A model generated the notes under the pieces. That model made no database searches and had not been told where the DNA came from. It worked only from the letters and a program-made list of their open reading frames with translations. 64,000 bases of DNA from Azotobacter salinestris (GTDB lineage Bacteria; Pseudomonadota; Gammaproteobacteria; Pseudomonadales; Pseudomonadaceae): NCBI RefSeq assembly GCF_009363155.1, contig NZ_CP045302.1, positions 1,067,001 through 1,131,000 of the forward strand. The letters run 5' to 3'. Positions 8,699 to 21,986 of this stretch are shown one piece after another; position 1 is the stretch's first letter; the number at the start of each line of letters is the position of its first letter. The position numbers were made by a program, and so were the translations under genes.

Positions 8699-10366
8699 TC
8701 AGCCGCGGTGACGGCCGCGGAAGTAGTCGATCAGGCCCTGGGTCGAGGAGTCCTCGGCCGGCGGTGCCTCGTAGCTGGTCAGGCGGCCGTAGACGTTCTT
8801 GCCGAGCTCCTTGCCCAGCTCGACGCCCCACTGGTCGAAGGAGTTGATGCCCCAGACCACCCCTTGGACGAACACCTTGTGCTCGTACAGGGCGATCAGC
8901 GCGCCGAGGCGGCTGGGGTTGAGGGTTTCCACCACCAGGGTGTTGCTCGGCCGGTTGCCGGGGATCACCTTGTGCGGCGCCAGGCGCTTCACTTCCGCTT
9001 CCGCCAGGCCCTTGGCGCGCAACTCGGCCTCGGCCTCCTCGCGGCTCTTGCCACACATCAGCGCCTGGCTCTGCGACAGGCAGTTGGCGTACAGCCACTG
9101 GTGGTGGTCGGCCACCGGGTTGTGGCTGACCACCGGCACGATGAAGTCCGCCGGGATCAGCGGAGTGCCCTGGTGCAGCAGCTGGTGGTAGGCGTGCTGG
9201 CCGTTGCAGCCGACGCCGCCCCAGATCACCGGGCCGGTGCCGCAGGACACCGGGCTGCCGTCCTGGCGCACGCTCTTGCCGTTGGACTCCATGTCCATCT
9301 GCTGCAGGTGCTTGACGAAGTTGCGCAGGTAGTGGTCGTAGGGCAGGAAGGCGTGGGTCTGCGCGCCCCAGAAGTTGTGGTACCAGATGCCGAGCATGGC
9401 CAGCAGCACCGGCATGTTGTTCTCGAACGGCTCGTTGCGGAAATGGCAGTCCATGGCGTAGGCGCCAGACAGCAGGTCCTTGAAGTTGGCCATGCCGATG
9501 GCCAGGGCGATCGGCAGGCCGATGGCCGACCACAGCGAATAGCGCCCGCCGACCCAGTCCCACATCGGGAAGATGTTCTTCTCGCGGATGCCGAACTCGA
9601 TCGCCGCCTGCTTGTTGCTGCTCACCGCGATGAAGTGGCGATAGAGCTTTTCCTCGGTCCCCCCCTTGGCCAGGTACCAGGTGCGCGCGGCCTGGGCGTT
9701 CTTCAGGGTCTCCAGGGTGCCGAAGGTCTTGCTGGAGATGATGAACAGGGTGGTCTCGGCGTTCAGCCGCGCGGTCAGCTCGCGGAACTCACTGCCGTCG
9801 ATGTTCGCCAGGTAGTGGCAGCGCACGCCGGACTGCTGGGTGTAGGGCAGAAGCGCCTCGGACACCAGCTCGGGGCCGAGGTAGGAGCCGCCGATGCCGA
9901 TGTTCACCACGTCGGTGATGGCCTTGTCGTTGTAGCCACGCCACAGCTTGTTGTGGATGCGCCCGACGATGTCGGTCATCTGCGCCAGGGCGGCGTGCAC
10001 GTCGCGCATGATGTTGTGGCCGTCGATGACCAGGCTGTCGCCCATCGGGCGACGCAACGCGGTGTGCAGGACCGGGCGGCCTTCCGAGGCGTTGATCCTC
10101 TCGCCGTCGAACATCGCCCGGGTGGCCTGCTCGACGCCGGCCTCGCGGGCCAGGTTGACCAGCAGGTCGCGGGTTTCCTGGGTGATGAGGTTCTTCGAGT
10201 AGTCGAGGAAGAGGCCGCAGCTGGTGGTGGAGAACTCGTCGAAACGGCCGGGATCGCTCAGGAACGCCTCGCGCATGTGGAAGTTCTGCATGGCCTGGCG
10301 GTGTTCCTGCAGGGCCCGCCAGGAGGCCAGAGCGGTGACGTCGAACGCGTGCTGGTAGTAGCTCAT
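8699..10366 (-). CDS. pgi: Glucose-6-phosphate isomerase
   Basis: Full-length enzyme of 555 residues interconverting F6P and G6P in the cytoplasm. Recognisable segments are [18 protein letters not shown], the PGI signature region [19 protein letters not shown], and the C-terminal [14 protein letters not shown] carrying the catalytic Lys. In an organism using the Entner-Doudoroff route, it feeds fructose-derived F6P back to G6P for Zwf. Genes before and after are on the same strand with gaps of 103 and 88 bases; the gap after it holds a GC-rich hairpin without a T-run, so readthrough into the transporter is likely. Confidence 0.95.
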   Translation of the reverse strand: MSYYQHAFDVTALASWRALQEHRQAMQNFHMREAFLSDPGRFDEFSTTSCGLFLDYSKNLITQETRDLLVNLAREAGVEQATRAMFDGERINASEGRPVLHTALRRPMGDSLVIDGHNIMRDVHAALAQMTDIVGRIHNKLWRGYNDKAITDVVNIGIGGSYLGPELVSEALLPYTQQSGVRCHYLANIDGSEFRELTARLNAETTLFIISSKTFGTLETLKNAQAARTWYLAKGGTEEKLYRHFIAVSSNKQAAIEFGIREKNIFPMWDWVGGRYSLWSAIGLPIALAIGMANFKDLLSGAYAMDCHFRNEPFENNMPVLLAMLGIWYHNFWGAQTHAFLPYDHYLRNFVKHLQQMDMESNGKSVRQDGSPVSCGTGPVIWGGVGCNGQHAYHQLLHQGTPLIPADFIVPVVSHNPVADHHQWLYANCLSQSQALMCGKSREEAEAELRAKGLAEAEVKRLAPHKVIPGNRPSNTLVVETLNPSRLGALIALYEHKVFVQGVVWGINSFDQWGVELGKELGKNVYGRLTSYEAPPAEDSSTQGLIDYFRGRHRG

Positions 10367-10469
10367 GGAGTACGGCTTCCTTCAATCTGTCTTGGACTTG
10401 TAAGGGGTGCGTCTGATACGGCCATCCTGACTGGCTGCGAAGCGGAGCGTTCCCTCGCGGTCCGCGGCC

Positions 10470-11169
10470 TCAAGGGCTCCAGTGGATCTCCAGCCCGTCG
10501 CCGAGGAAGGCGCGGATCGGCATGCGCAGCGGATCGGCACGCAGGGCCTGGCGCAGGGTCTCCAGCTTGGCCGGGCCCTGGATGGCCAGGCAGCGCAGGC
10601 GTGCCCGCGCCAGCACCGGCCAGGTCAGACTAATCCGCGGGTGCGGCGCGACCGGCGCGAGCATCGCCATGCATGGCTCGGCGCAGGTGCCGGCCAGGGC
10701 CTGGGCGAGGTTCGGGCTGCCGGGGAACAGCGAGGCGGTGTGGCCGTCCTCGCCCATGCCCAGCACCACCGCATCGACCGGCCGCTTGAGCGCCGCCAGC
10801 GCCCGGCCGGCCAGGCGGGCCGCCTCCTCCAGGCTGGCCGCCGGCTGGTAGAGGCCGAGGAAGCTCGCCGCGGCAGCCGGGCCCTGCAGCAGATGGCGGC
10901 GCACCAGCGCTTCGTTGCTGCCGTCCTGGTCCGGCGCCACCCAGCGCTCGTCGACCAGGCCGACCTGCACCCGGCTCCAGTCCAGCTCGCGGGCAGACAG
11001 CGCCTCGAAGAAGGGCACCGGGCTGCGCCCGCCCGATACCAAGAGACTGGCCCGGCCATCGGTGTCGATGGCCTGGCGCAGCACCTCGGCCACGCGGTCG
11101 GCCAGGCCCTCGGCCAGGGCGGCGCCGTCGGCCAGCGACCGAGTCACCAGCCCGGCCGGCAGATCGAGT

Positions 11170-11183
<14 letters not shown>
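10470..11183 (-). CDS. pgl: 6-phosphogluconolactonase
   Basis: Enzyme of 237 residues hydrolysing 6-phosphogluconolactone to 6-phosphogluconate. Motifs: [14 protein letters not shown] near the N-terminus, [20 protein letters not shown], and [16 protein letters not shown], the DevB/Pgl signature. The ATG at 11183 has GGAGGAGC seven bases upstream and lies inside the 3' end of zwf, overlapping it by 14 bases; the two are translationally coupled, as in Pseudomonas zwf-pgl-eda operons. Here pgi, not eda, follows. Confidence 0.93.
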
Positions 11184-12636
<1,453 letters not shown>

Positions 12637-12705
12637 GGCGCTTGTTCTTTTTGTAAAAGAAGGCGCAATAAAACCATCATTGAATCGATTCATCAACAGC
12701 AAATG

Positions 12706-12720
12706 TTGTTATAAAAACAA
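12706..12720 (-). promoter_or_regulatory. HexR-type operator upstream of zwf
   Basis: TTGT, seven bases, ACAA: an exact match to the HexR consensus TTGT-N7/8-ACAA described for Pseudomonas zwf promoters. It sits in an unusually AT-rich stretch (about 12640-12745), 70-84 bases before the zwf start codon. hexR itself, often next to zwf, is not in the window. Confidence 0.7.
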
Positions 12721-12745
12721 ATTTTATAGTAGAAAGATATTATTG

Positions 12746-13035
12746 GACCCAGTCGCTCGCGTGCCATGGGACATCACCCTGCACGCTTCGCCTGAGCCGC
12801 GGAGACGGGCGAATCGAGAGGCAGTTGCCGATCGACGTGATACCCGGCGGCATGGCCGGCAGGTCCGGGAACGGACCCGGCCCTTCCGGAGCACGCATCG
12901 GCTGGCGGAGATCGTCTTCGCCATGGTCGCTCTGCCGGCGGCGGAGCAGTTCGCGCCCGAGGCCGGCAGCCGGTTCCGTTAGGTCCTGGCTGCCGGGCAA
13001 GGTTCCCCCAGACGTCGCGCCGGGGAAGAAAAGGC
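12746..13035. other. Gap between zwf promoter and crotonase gene
   Basis: About 290 bases with high GC. Open frames on both strands are short, lack good starts and do not resemble proteins I know. I see nothing to annotate. Confidence 0.4.
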
Positions 13036-13794
13036 TCAGCGCCCCTCGAACCGCGGCGGGCGCTTTTCGCCGAGCGCGCGCAGCCCTTCCTGGAAGTCCG
13101 CCGAGGCCGAGCAGTGCTGCACGTCCGCCTCCACCGCCGTGCGGTCCAGGGTGCCGCGGGCGGCCGCGTTCAGGTGGCGCTTCATGCCGGCCACCGCCAG
13201 CGGGGCCAGTTCCGCCAGGTTAGCGGCCAGCGCCTCGGTCGCCTCGGCCAGCCGCTCGGGACTGTCGTACAGGTGGGTGAGCAGGCCGACCTCCAGCATG
13301 CCCCTGGCGTCGAGCTTCTCGCAGGCGAGGATCAGCCGCTTGGCGGCGTTCAGCCCGAGGCGCGACACGTAGCGCTGGAACAGCCCGGCGTAGAGGTGCA
13401 GGCCGAAGCGCGCCGCCGGCATGAGCATCTGCGCTGCCGGGCCGCCGAGGCGGAAGTCGCAGGCCAGCAGGATGTCGGTGGCGCCGCCGAACACCCCGCC
13501 CTGCACCTCGGCGATGGTCAGGGGACGCAGGTTCTCCAGGGCGTCGGCGACCGTCTCGAAGCGCCCGCCGTCGCCGGCCGCGGCCAGGTCGTCGAAGCTG
13601 TAGCCGGCGCAGAAATGCCGCCCCTCGGCGCGCAACAGCACCACCCGCACCTGCGGCGCCGCCTCGATGCGCGCCAGGCAATCCAGCAGCGCCGTCAGGT
13701 CCGCCTCCTCCAGGCGGTTGGCCTTGTCCGGCCGCCGCAGGCGCAGGGTCGCCAGGGGGCCGGAAATCTCCAGGGAAGGGATGCTGCCACTCAT
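13036..13794 (-). CDS. Enoyl-CoA hydratase/isomerase (crotonase) family protein
   Basis: Protein of 252 residues with the crotonase fold: an LRLRRPDKANRLEEADLTALL start, oxyanion-hole segment HFCAGYSFDDLAAAG, and VQGGVFGGATDILLACDFRL. The usual catalytic Glu of the GGGCEL block is replaced (GGATDI), so the reaction may be something other than hydration. It is transcribed away from the sigma-54 activator gene, with 160 bases between starts. Context of 3-hydroxybutyrate/acetoacetate genes suggests a short-chain acyl-CoA substrate, but this is inference. Confidence 0.75.
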   Translation of the reverse strand: MSGSIPSLEISGPLATLRLRRPDKANRLEEADLTALLDCLARIEAAPQVRVVLLRAEGRHFCAGYSFDDLAAAGDGGRFETVADALENLRPLTIAEVQGGVFGGATDILLACDFRLGGPAAQMLMPAARFGLHLYAGLFQRYVSRLGLNAAKRLILACEKLDARGMLEVGLLTHLYDSPERLAEATEALAANLAELAPLAVAGMKRHLNAAARGTLDRTAVEADVQHCSASADFQEGLRALGEKRPPRFEGR

Positions 13795-13955
13795 GAGTCA
13801 CTCCTGACCGAACCGATCGATCCGCCCATTCTCAAGGCACCCCGGCTCGCCCTCAAGGCGTCGATGGTCGCCCCCGCTTCCGAGCCCGGCTTGCAGTGCG
13901 GCCGCTCTTGAGCGAACGTCCGCAGCAGGACCCTCTTCACGCAGCGGAGCGCAGC

Positions 13956-15344
<1,389 letters not shown>

Positions 15345-15353
<9 letters not shown>

Positions 15354-15444
15354 CGGGAACAATCCCGAAAATGGGAATCCGCCGACCTCGCCTCTAATCG
15401 CCCCTCCAGCCGCTCCTGCAGCCGCATCTTTCCCGAATATGGGA
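15345..15444 (+). promoter_or_regulatory. Three near-identical palindromes, probable activator sites
   Basis: TCCCGATAACGGGA (15345-15358, overlapping the stop codon of the activator gene), TCCCGAAAATGGGA (15363-15376) and TCCCGAATATGGGA (15431-15444) are 14-bp palindromes of one type. A half site TCCCGA follows at 15460. They lie 54-153 bases upstream of a -24/-12 promoter, the distance expected for enhancer sites of a sigma-54 activator. Confidence 0.7.
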
Positions 15445-15497
15445 AAGCACTGCCGTGCATCCCGAAAAAATCCTTATGAATCAATGGGCAACTTCGA

Positions 15498-15512
15498 TGG
15501 CATGGAATTCGC
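15498..15512 (+). promoter_or_regulatory. Putative sigma-54 (-24/-12) promoter
   Basis: TGGCATGGAATTCGC has GG and GC separated by exactly ten bases, the invariant spacing of -24/-12 promoters, with good agreement to TGGCAC-N5-TTGC. It is 120 bases before the permease start codon, downstream of the three palindromes. Confidence 0.65.
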
Positions 15513-15631
15513 TGTAAGAAATTCCGCGGACTTCCGCACCGATAACAACAATATCCCCCGTCGTGATCCATCCTTAGCGCAGGCCATTGACGGCCTTCCG
15601 CTCGACACGGCAGGTTCAAGGAGATTCCCCC

Positions 15632-17023
15632 ATGAGTGTCATCGTCGCCCTCGCGGCCCTGGCTCTGCTCATGCTGGCCGCCTACCGCGGCTACAGCGTG
15701 ATCCTCTTCGCCCCCATCGCCGCCCTCAGCGCCGTGCTGCTGACCGACACCAGCGCGGTAGCACCGGCCTTCAGCGGGGTGTTCATGGAAAAGATGGTCG
15801 GCTTCATCAAGCTGTACTTCCCGGTGTTCCTGCTCGGCGCGGTGTTCGGCAAGCTGATCGAACTGTCCGGTTTTTCCCGCTCCATCGTCAGCGCGGCGAT
15901 CCGCCTGCTCGGCACCCGCCAGGCGATGCTGGTGATCGTGCTGGTCTGCGCCCTGCTCACCTTCGGCGGGGTGTCGCTGTTCGTGGTGGTGTTCGCGGTC
16001 TATCCGTTCGCCGCCGAGATGTTCCGCCAGAGCGACATCCCCAAGCGCCTGATCCCGGCGACCATCGCCCTCGGCGCCTTCACCTTCACCATGACCGCCC
16101 TGCCGGGCACCCCGCAGATCCAGAACATCATCCCCAGCGCCTTCTTCGGCACCAACGCCTGGGCCGCCCCCTGGCTGGGGCTGATCGGCTCCCTGTTCAT
16201 CCTCGTGGTCGGCATGCTCTACCTGCAGCGCCAGCTGCACAAGGCCCGGCGCGCCGGCGAGGGCTACGGCACGCAGCTTCGCAACGAACCGGAAACCGCC
16301 GCCGACCTGCGCCTGCCCAACCCCTGGCTGGCGCTCTCGCCGCTGCTGCTGGTGGGCGTCTCGAACCTGCTGCTGACCGGCCTGATCCCGCTCTGGTACG
16401 GCGCCAGCCACAGCCTGCAGCTGGTCGGCATGCCGGCGCCGCTGGTGACCGACGTGAACAGGCTGACCGCTATCTGGGCGGTGGAAGGCGCCCTGCTGCT
16501 GGGCATTCTGCTGGTGCTGGCGAGCAGCTTCGGCACGGTGCGCAGCCGGCTCGCCGAAGGCACCCAGACGGCCGTGGGCGGCGCCCTGCTGGCGGCGATG
16601 AACACCGCCTCGGAGTACGGCTTCGGTGGCGTGATCGCCTCGCTGCCCGGCTTCGTGCTGGTGGCCGACGCCCTGGAGGCCATCCCCAACCCGCTGATCA
16701 ACGAGGCCATCACCGTGAACCTGCTGGCGGGCATCACCGGCTCCGCCTCGGGCGGCATGAGCATCGCCCTGGCGGCCATGTCCGATACTTTCATAGCCGC
16801 CGCCAACGCCGCGCAGATCCCCCTGGAGGTGCTGCACCGGGTGGCCTCCATGTCCAGCGGCGGGATGGACACCCTGCCGCACAACGGCGCGGTGATCACC
16901 CTGCTGGCGGTCACCGGACTGACCCATCGCGAGGCCTACAAGGACATCTTCGGCATCACGCTGATCGCCACCCTCGCCGTGTTCTTCATCATCGGCGTGT
17001 TCTACGCCACCGGTCTGGTCTGA
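15632..17023 (+). CDS. GntP-family permease, probably for 3-hydroxybutyrate
   Basis: Membrane protein of 463 residues with a dozen or more hydrophobic segments, GntP/CitM-like (YPFAAEMFRQSDIPKRLIPATIALGAFTFTM; GITGSASGGMSIALAA). The ATG at 15632 has AAGGAGA seven bases upstream. GntP members move gluconate and other hydroxy acids with protons; being first in an operon with 3-hydroxybutyrate dehydrogenase 20 bases downstream makes D-3-hydroxybutyrate the likely substrate. Expression is probably sigma-54 dependent. Confidence 0.8.
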   Translation: MSVIVALAALALLMLAAYRGYSVILFAPIAALSAVLLTDTSAVAPAFSGVFMEKMVGFIKLYFPVFLLGAVFGKLIELSGFSRSIVSAAIRLLGTRQAMLVIVLVCALLTFGGVSLFVVVFAVYPFAAEMFRQSDIPKRLIPATIALGAFTFTMTALPGTPQIQNIIPSAFFGTNAWAAPWLGLIGSLFILVVGMLYLQRQLHKARRAGEGYGTQLRNEPETAADLRLPNPWLALSPLLLVGVSNLLLTGLIPLWYGASHSLQLVGMPAPLVTDVNRLTAIWAVEGALLLGILLVLASSFGTVRSRLAEGTQTAVGGALLAAMNTASEYGFGGVIASLPGFVLVADALEAIPNPLINEAITVNLLAGITGSASGGMSIALAAMSDTFIAAANAAQIPLEVLHRVASMSSGGMDTLPHNGAVITLLAVTGLTHREAYKDIFGITLIATLAVFFIIGVFYATGLV

Positions 17024-17043
17024 ACGACCAAGGAGACAAGCCC

Positions 17044-17817
17044 ATGACGATTCTCGGCGGCAAGACCGCTCTGGTCACCGGCTCCACCAGCGGCATCGGC
17101 CTGGGCATCGCCCACTGCCTGGCCGCCGCCGGCGCCAACCTGGTGCTCAACGGCTTCGGCGACGCGCAGCAGGCGCTGCAGTCGGTGCGCAGTCACGGCC
17201 ACGAAGTGCGCCACCATCCGGCCGACATGTCCAGGCCCGAAGAAATCGCCGCGCTGATGGCGTTCGCCGAAGGCGAGTTCGGCGGTGTCGACATCCTGGT
17301 CAACAACGCCGGCATCCAGCATGTGGCCCCGGTCGAGGAATTCCCGCCGGAGCGCTGGGACAGCGTCCTCGCCATCAACCTCTCCTCGGCCTTCCACACC
17401 ACCCGCCTGGCCCTGCCCGGCATGCGCCGGCGCAACTGGGGGCGGATCGTCAACATCGCCTCGGTGCACGGCCTGGTCGCCTCGGCGCAGAAGTCCGCCT
17501 ACGTCGCCGCCAAGCACGGCCTGCTCGGCCTGACCAAGGTGGTCGCCCTGGAAACCGCGCAGACCCCCATCACCTGCAACGCGATCTGCCCCGGCTGGGT
17601 GCTGACGCCCCTGGTGCAGCAGCAGATCGACGCCCGCGCCCTGGCCAGCGGCGACCCCGTCGGCGCCCGCCACGACCTCCTGGCCGAGAAGCAGCCGTCG
17701 CTGGAGTTCGTCACCCCCGAGCAGCTCGGCGCGCTGGTGCTGTTCCTCTGCAGCGAATCGGCCAGCCAGGTGCGCGGCGCGGCCTGGAACATGGACGGCG
17801 GCTGGGCGGCGCAGTGA
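17044..17817 (+). CDS. bdhA: D-3-hydroxybutyrate dehydrogenase
   Basis: SDR enzyme of 257 residues oxidising 3-hydroxybutyrate to acetoacetate with NAD+. NAD motif GSTSGIGLGIA at the N-terminus, NNAGIQHVAPVEEFP, catalytic Ser in NIASVHG and YxxxK in YVAAKHG. The HVAPVEEFPPERW segment and the glutamine-rich C-terminal region (LVQQQIDARA) are typical of PHB-cycle 3-hydroxybutyrate dehydrogenases rather than general SDRs. Lies between the hydroxy-acid permease and the acetoacetate transporter/CoA-transferase genes, completing a route to acetoacetyl-CoA. Confidence 0.9.
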   Translation: MTILGGKTALVTGSTSGIGLGIAHCLAAAGANLVLNGFGDAQQALQSVRSHGHEVRHHPADMSRPEEIAALMAFAEGEFGGVDILVNNAGIQHVAPVEEFPPERWDSVLAINLSSAFHTTRLALPGMRRRNWGRIVNIASVHGLVASAQKSAYVAAKHGLLGLTKVVALETAQTPITCNAICPGWVLTPLVQQQIDARALASGDPVGARHDLLAEKQPSLEFVTPEQLGALVLFLCSESASQVRGAAWNMDGGWAAQ

Positions 17818-17902
17818 CGCACGCCGCCGCCGAAGAACGATGACGACCGGAGCGACGACAATGGCAACGACAACGACAATAACAACACCCAGGAAGCACT
17901 CA

Positions 17903-19246
17903 ATGTTCGCCAGGATCACCCACCTCTGCGTGCTGCTGGTGCAGCGCTACCTGCCATCGCCCTTCGTGTTCTCCGCCCTGCTCACCCTGCTGGTGCTGGC
18001 CGCCGGCATGCTCTTCACCGGCCAGAGCCTGCCGGCCATGATCCGCCACTGGAACGCCGGCTTCTGGACCCTGCTGGCCTTCGCCATGCAGATGGCGCTG
18101 ATCTTCGTCACCGGCCACGCCCTGGCCAACGCGCCGGCGGTCAGCCGCCAGCTCGACCGCCTCGCCGGCCTGGCGCGCAGCCCCGGCCAGGCGGTGGTGC
18201 TGGTCACCCTGGTGGCGCTGGCCGGCTGCTGGCTCAACTGGGGCTTCGGCCTGGTGGTCGGCGCGGTGTTCGCCCAGGCCCTGGCGCGGCGGGTCGTCGG
18301 CGTCGACTATCCGCTGCTGGTGGCCGCCGCCTACTCGGGCTTTCTGGTCTGGCATGGCGGCCTGTCCGGTTCGATTCCGCTGGCCCTGGCCAGCGGCGGC
18401 GCCGATCTTGCGCGCGTCTCCGGCGGCGTGCTCACCGAGGCCATCGGCATCCAGCGCAGCCTGTTCACCCCGCTCAACCTCGCCATCGTCGCCGGCCTGG
18501 CGATCGGCCTGCCGCTGCTCAACCGCGCCATGCACCCGCACGAGGGCGCCCGGGTGGCCGATCCCGCCCTGCTCGCCGAGGTGCGCCCGCAGCCGCCGCG
18601 TCGCGACACCCCGGCCCAGCGCCTGGACGACAGCCGCCTGCTCGGCCTGGCGCTGGTCGGCATGGCGCTGGTGTATTTCGTCGGCCACTTCGCCAGCCAG
18701 GGCTTCGCCCTCGGCCTGAACGTGGTGATCGCCCTGTTCCTGTTCGCCGGCCTGCTGCTGCACGGCACCCCGGAACGCTACATGCGCGCCATGGACGAGA
18801 GCGTGCGCGGCATCGGCGGCATCGTCCTGCTGTTCCCGTTCTACGCCGGGATCATGGGCATGATGATGGGCGCCAACGCCGAGGGCGTGTCCCTCGGCCG
18901 GCAGATCAGCGAGGCCTTCGTCGCCTGGTCCAGCGCCGACACCTTCCCGCTGCTGGCCTTCCTCAGCGCCGGGGTGGTCAACGTCTTCGTGCCCTCCGGC
19001 GGCGGCCAGTGGGCGGTGCAGGGTCCCATCATGCTGCCGGCCGGCCAGGCCCTCGGTGTCGCCCCGGAAGTCACCGCCATGGCCATCGCCTGGGGCGACG
19101 CCTGGACCAACATGATCCAGCCGTTCTGGGCCCTGCCGCTGCTCGGCATCGTCGGCCTGGGCGCCCGCGACATCATGGGCTATTGCTTGATCATGCTGCT
19201 CTATTCCGGGGCGGTGATCTGCGCGGCCTTCTATTTCCTGACCTGA
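17903..19246 (+). CDS. atoE: Short-chain fatty acid (acetoacetate) transporter AtoE
   Basis: Membrane protein of 447 residues, close to E. coli AtoE (440), with many hydrophobic segments. Diagnostic pieces: [40 protein letters not shown], and [21 protein letters not shown] near the C-terminus. The start at 17903 has AGGAAG six bases before the ATG; two upstream in-frame ATGs would add only a Thr-rich low-complexity leader. It should import acetoacetate or other short-chain acids for the CoA transferase encoded next. Confidence 0.88.
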   Translation: MFARITHLCVLLVQRYLPSPFVFSALLTLLVLAAGMLFTGQSLPAMIRHWNAGFWTLLAFAMQMALIFVTGHALANAPAVSRQLDRLAGLARSPGQAVVLVTLVALAGCWLNWGFGLVVGAVFAQALARRVVGVDYPLLVAAAYSGFLVWHGGLSGSIPLALASGGADLARVSGGVLTEAIGIQRSLFTPLNLAIVAGLAIGLPLLNRAMHPHEGARVADPALLAEVRPQPPRRDTPAQRLDDSRLLGLALVGMALVYFVGHFASQGFALGLNVVIALFLFAGLLLHGTPERYMRAMDESVRGIGGIVLLFPFYAGIMGMMMGANAEGVSLGRQISEAFVAWSSADTFPLLAFLSAGVVNVFVPSGGGQWAVQGPIMLPAGQALGVAPEVTAMAIAWGDAWTNMIQPFWALPLLGIVGLGARDIMGYCLIMLLYSGAVICAAFYFLT

Positions 19247-19289
19247 TCCGCCCGCGGCGGACGGTCCCGCACCATCGAGAGAGGAACCC

Positions 19290-19988
19290 ATGAACAAGCT
19301 CTATCCCAGCGCCCAGGACGCCCTCGACGGGCTGGTGGAGGACGGCATGACCCTCGCCGTCGGCGGCTTCGGCCTGTGCGGCATTCCCGAGACGCTGATC
19401 GCCGCCCTGCGCGACTCCGGCAGGAAGCAGCTCACCGTCATCAGCAACAACGCCGGCGTCGACGGCTTCGGCCTCGGCCTGCTGCTGGAGACCCGGCAGA
19501 TCCGCAAGATGATTTCCTCCTACGTCGGCGAGAACAAGGAGTTCGAGCGCCAGTACCTGTCCGGCGAACTCGAGTTGGAGTTCACCCCTCAGGGCACCCT
19601 GGCCGAGAAGCTGCGCGCCGGCGGCGCCGGCATCCCCGCCTTCTATACGAAAACCGGCTACGGCACCCTGGTCGCCGAGGGCAAGGAAACCCGCCAGTTC
19701 GACGGCGAGTGGTACGTGATGGAGAGGTCGCTGACCGCCGACGTCGCCCTGGTCAAGGCCTGGAAGGCCGACAAGGCCGGCAACCTGCTGTTCAGGAAGA
19801 CCGCGCGCAACTTCAACCCGCTGGCGGCGATGGCCGGGCGGATCTGCGTGGCCGAGGTCGAGGAGATCGTCGAGACCGGCGAGCTCCACCCCGACCAGGT
19901 CCACCTGCCGGGCATCTACGTGCAGCGCCTGGTGCTCAACCCCAGTCCCGAAAAACGCATCGAACAACGTACCCTGCGGAGTGCCTGA
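19290..19988 (+). CDS. 3-oxoacid CoA-transferase subunit A
   Basis: Subunit of 232 residues with the family I CoA-transferase alpha signature [20 protein letters not shown] and [15 protein letters not shown]. With the B subunit it would transfer CoA from succinyl-CoA to acetoacetate. Ribosome site GAGAGGAA precedes the ATG, and two bases separate its stop from the start of subunit B. AtoD is the acetyl-CoA-using alternative; the length and sequence look more like ScoA. Confidence 0.9.
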   Translation: MNKLYPSAQDALDGLVEDGMTLAVGGFGLCGIPETLIAALRDSGRKQLTVISNNAGVDGFGLGLLLETRQIRKMISSYVGENKEFERQYLSGELELEFTPQGTLAEKLRAGGAGIPAFYTKTGYGTLVAEGKETRQFDGEWYVMERSLTADVALVKAWKADKAGNLLFRKTARNFNPLAAMAGRICVAEVEEIVETGELHPDQVHLPGIYVQRLVLNPSPEKRIEQRTLRSA

Positions 19989-19990
19989 CC

Positions 19991-20620
19991 ATGGCCTGGA
20001 ATCGTGAACAGATGGCGCAGCGCGCCGCCCGGGAGCTGCAGGACGGCTTCTACGTCAACCTCGGCATCGGCCTGCCGACCCTGGTCGCCAACTACATCCC
20101 CGACGGCATGGAGGTCTGGCTGCAGAGCGAGAACGGCCTGCTCGGCATCGGCCCCTTCCCCACCGAGGAGGAGGTCGACCCGGACCTGATCAATGCCGGC
20201 AAGCAGACCGTCACCACCGTCCCGGGCAGCAGCTTCTTCGACAGCGCCGCCTCCTTCGCCATGATCCGCGGCGGCCACATCGACCTGTCGATCCTCGGCG
20301 CCATGCAGGTCTCCGAGCACGGCGACCTGGCCAACTGGATGATCCCCGGCAAGATGGTCAAGGGCATGGGCGGGGCCATGGACCTGGTGGCCGGGGTGCG
20401 CCGCGTGGTGGTGCTGATGGAACACTGCGCCAAGGGCGGCGCGCACAAGCTCCTCGAGCGCTGCGACCTGCCGCTGACCGGCGTCGGGGTGGTCGACCGG
20501 ATCATCACCGACCTGGGCGTGCTCGACGTCACCGAGCAGGGCCTGAAACTGGTCGAGCTGGCCGAGGGGGTGACCTTCGAGCACCTGCAGCAGGCTACCG
20601 GCTGCCCGATCCGGCGCTGA
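19991..20620 (+). CDS. 3-oxoacid CoA-transferase subunit B
   Basis: Subunit of 209 residues containing the catalytic Glu in [14 protein letters not shown] and the conserved [25 protein letters not shown] block. It forms the active transferase with subunit A and delivers acetoacetyl-CoA to thiolase, so hydroxybutyrate carbon enters central metabolism. Start ATG is two bases after the A-subunit stop; strong translational coupling is expected. Confidence 0.92.
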   Translation: MAWNREQMAQRAARELQDGFYVNLGIGLPTLVANYIPDGMEVWLQSENGLLGIGPFPTEEEVDPDLINAGKQTVTTVPGSSFFDSAASFAMIRGGHIDLSILGAMQVSEHGDLANWMIPGKMVKGMGGAMDLVAGVRRVVVLMEHCAKGGAHKLLERCDLPLTGVGVVDRIITDLGVLDVTEQGLKLVELAEGVTFEHLQQATGCPIRR

Positions 20621-20962
20621 CGGCGCCTGACTGGCGGCGGCCGGCCGTTTCCCTTCCGGCATGGCTGTATGCGGGTTCCACCCCATGCCTCATGCCTCTT
20701 GCGCGGCTGCCTGCGGGCATCGCGCTTTTTTATTCCGAGCGGGCGCCCCGTGCGGCGGCGCCTGAACGAAAACGGTGGACAAGCAAAGCGTTGTCCACCC
20801 TACCCAGCCTGCTCTCCCACGCAGGGTGGATAACGGCGCAGCCTTATCCACCGCCCGGCACCGCCACGCGGCGGGAAGCCCCCTCGCCCCTGTGCAGCGA
20901 AGCAGCCGAGGGGTTAGCCTTGGCCAGGCGATCACAACAACTACTAAGGAAGGATCCATCCC
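20621..20962. other. Intergenic region with two REP-like hairpins
   Basis: 340 bases between the CoA transferase and the metallo-hydrolase. It contains two related inverted repeats (20774-20799 and 20825-20852). I see no clear promoter for the hydrolase gene. Confidence 0.6.
20774..20852. repeat. Pair of REP-like inverted repeats
   Basis: GGTGGACAA...TTGTCCACC (20774-20782/20791-20799) and GGTGGATAA...TTATCCACC (20825-20833/20844-20852) are two variants of one palindrome, with the flanking CCCTACC/GCAGGGT words common to intergenic repeats in pseudomonads. Confidence 0.7.
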
Positions 20963-21829
20963 ATGCGTACCCTGACCACCCTGCCCGGCAACAGCCAGAA
21001 ACTCGACGGCGGCGCCATGTTCGGCAACGCCCCGCGCGCCATGTGGGAGCGCTGGATGCCGGCCGACGAGCTGCACCGCATCGACCTCGGCTGCCGCGCC
21101 CTGCTGGTGCGCGAGGACGGGCGCAATATCCTGGTGGAAACCGGCATCGGCGCCTTCTTCAGCCCCGAGCTGAAGGAGCGCTACGGCGTGCAGGAGAGCC
21201 GCCACGTGCTGCTCGACAAGCTCGAGGCGCAAGGCCTGTCCGACGCCGACATCGACGTGGTGGTGCTCACCCACCTGCATTTCGACCACGCCGGCGGCCT
21301 GCTCGCCCCCTGGGCCGAGGGCGAGCCGCCGCGCCTGCTGTTTCCCAACGCGCGCTTCGTCACCGGCCGCCGCCAGTGGCAGCGCGCCTGCCAGCCGCAC
21401 GCCCGCGACCGCGCCTCCTACATCCCGGAACTGCTGGAGCTGCTGGAAGCCAGCGGCCGCCTGGAACTGCTCGACGACGGTCAGACCTCCGCGGTGCTCG
21501 GCCCGGACTGGCGCTTCCACGTCAGCGACGGCCACACCCCCGGCCAGTTGCTGCCCGAGGTGGCGATGCCCGGCGGCCCGGTGGTGTTCGCCGGCGACCT
21601 GGTTCCCGGCGCGCCCTGGGTGCACCTGCCGATCACCATGGGCTACGACCGCTTCCCGGAAGGCCTGATCGAGGAAAAGACCGCCCTGCTCGAAGACCTG
21701 CTGGCCCGCGGTGGCCGCCTGGTCTTCACCCACGACCCCAAGGTCGCCATGGGCCGCCTGACCCGCGACGCCAAGGGCCGCTTCGGCCTCAGCGAAAGCA
21801 GCGGCGAGGTGGTGCAACTGGCCGAGTGA
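20963..21829 (+). CDS. Metallo-beta-lactamase-fold hydrolase
   Basis: Protein of 288 residues with the zinc motif [10 protein letters not shown] (HxHxDH, about 95-104), a later GDGHTPGQ-like segment ([10 protein letters not shown]) and D in [10 protein letters not shown] as metal ligands. The start is preceded by AAGGAAGG. Same strand as the hydroxybutyrate operon but 342 bases away and behind REP hairpins, so joint expression is uncertain. Related family members hydrolyse lactones or thioesters; the substrate is unknown. A strong terminator follows. Confidence 0.8.
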   Translation: MRTLTTLPGNSQKLDGGAMFGNAPRAMWERWMPADELHRIDLGCRALLVREDGRNILVETGIGAFFSPELKERYGVQESRHVLLDKLEAQGLSDADIDVVVLTHLHFDHAGGLLAPWAEGEPPRLLFPNARFVTGRRQWQRACQPHARDRASYIPELLELLEASGRLELLDDGQTSAVLGPDWRFHVSDGHTPGQLLPEVAMPGGPVVFAGDLVPGAPWVHLPITMGYDRFPEGLIEEKTALLEDLLARGGRLVFTHDPKVAMGRLTRDAKGRFGLSESSGEVVQLAE

Positions 21830-21839
21830 GGCCCGCCGG

Positions 21840-21869
21840 ATGAAAAAGGGCCTGCGGGCCCTTTTTCAT
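21840..21869 (+). terminator. Rho-independent terminator, probably bidirectional
   Basis: ATGAAAAAGGGCC/GGCCCTTTTTCAT around a four-base loop: a 13-bp stem with A-run and T-run on either side, ten bases after the hydrolase stop. Confidence 0.85.
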
Positions 21870-21986
21870 GCCATGGCCTGTCCGCCTGTGCGCCTGTCCT
21901 GCACCGGATGTCGACTCCCCGGAACCAGGCGCGGCCTTCCCCTCTCACTAGGGACGTCGAGGAACGGAAACGAAGGAGGGAAGGCG

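Noticed and set aside
20774-20852. CRISPR-like repeats
   Set aside because: Only two palindromic units without regular spacers or cas genes; typical REP-type hairpins.
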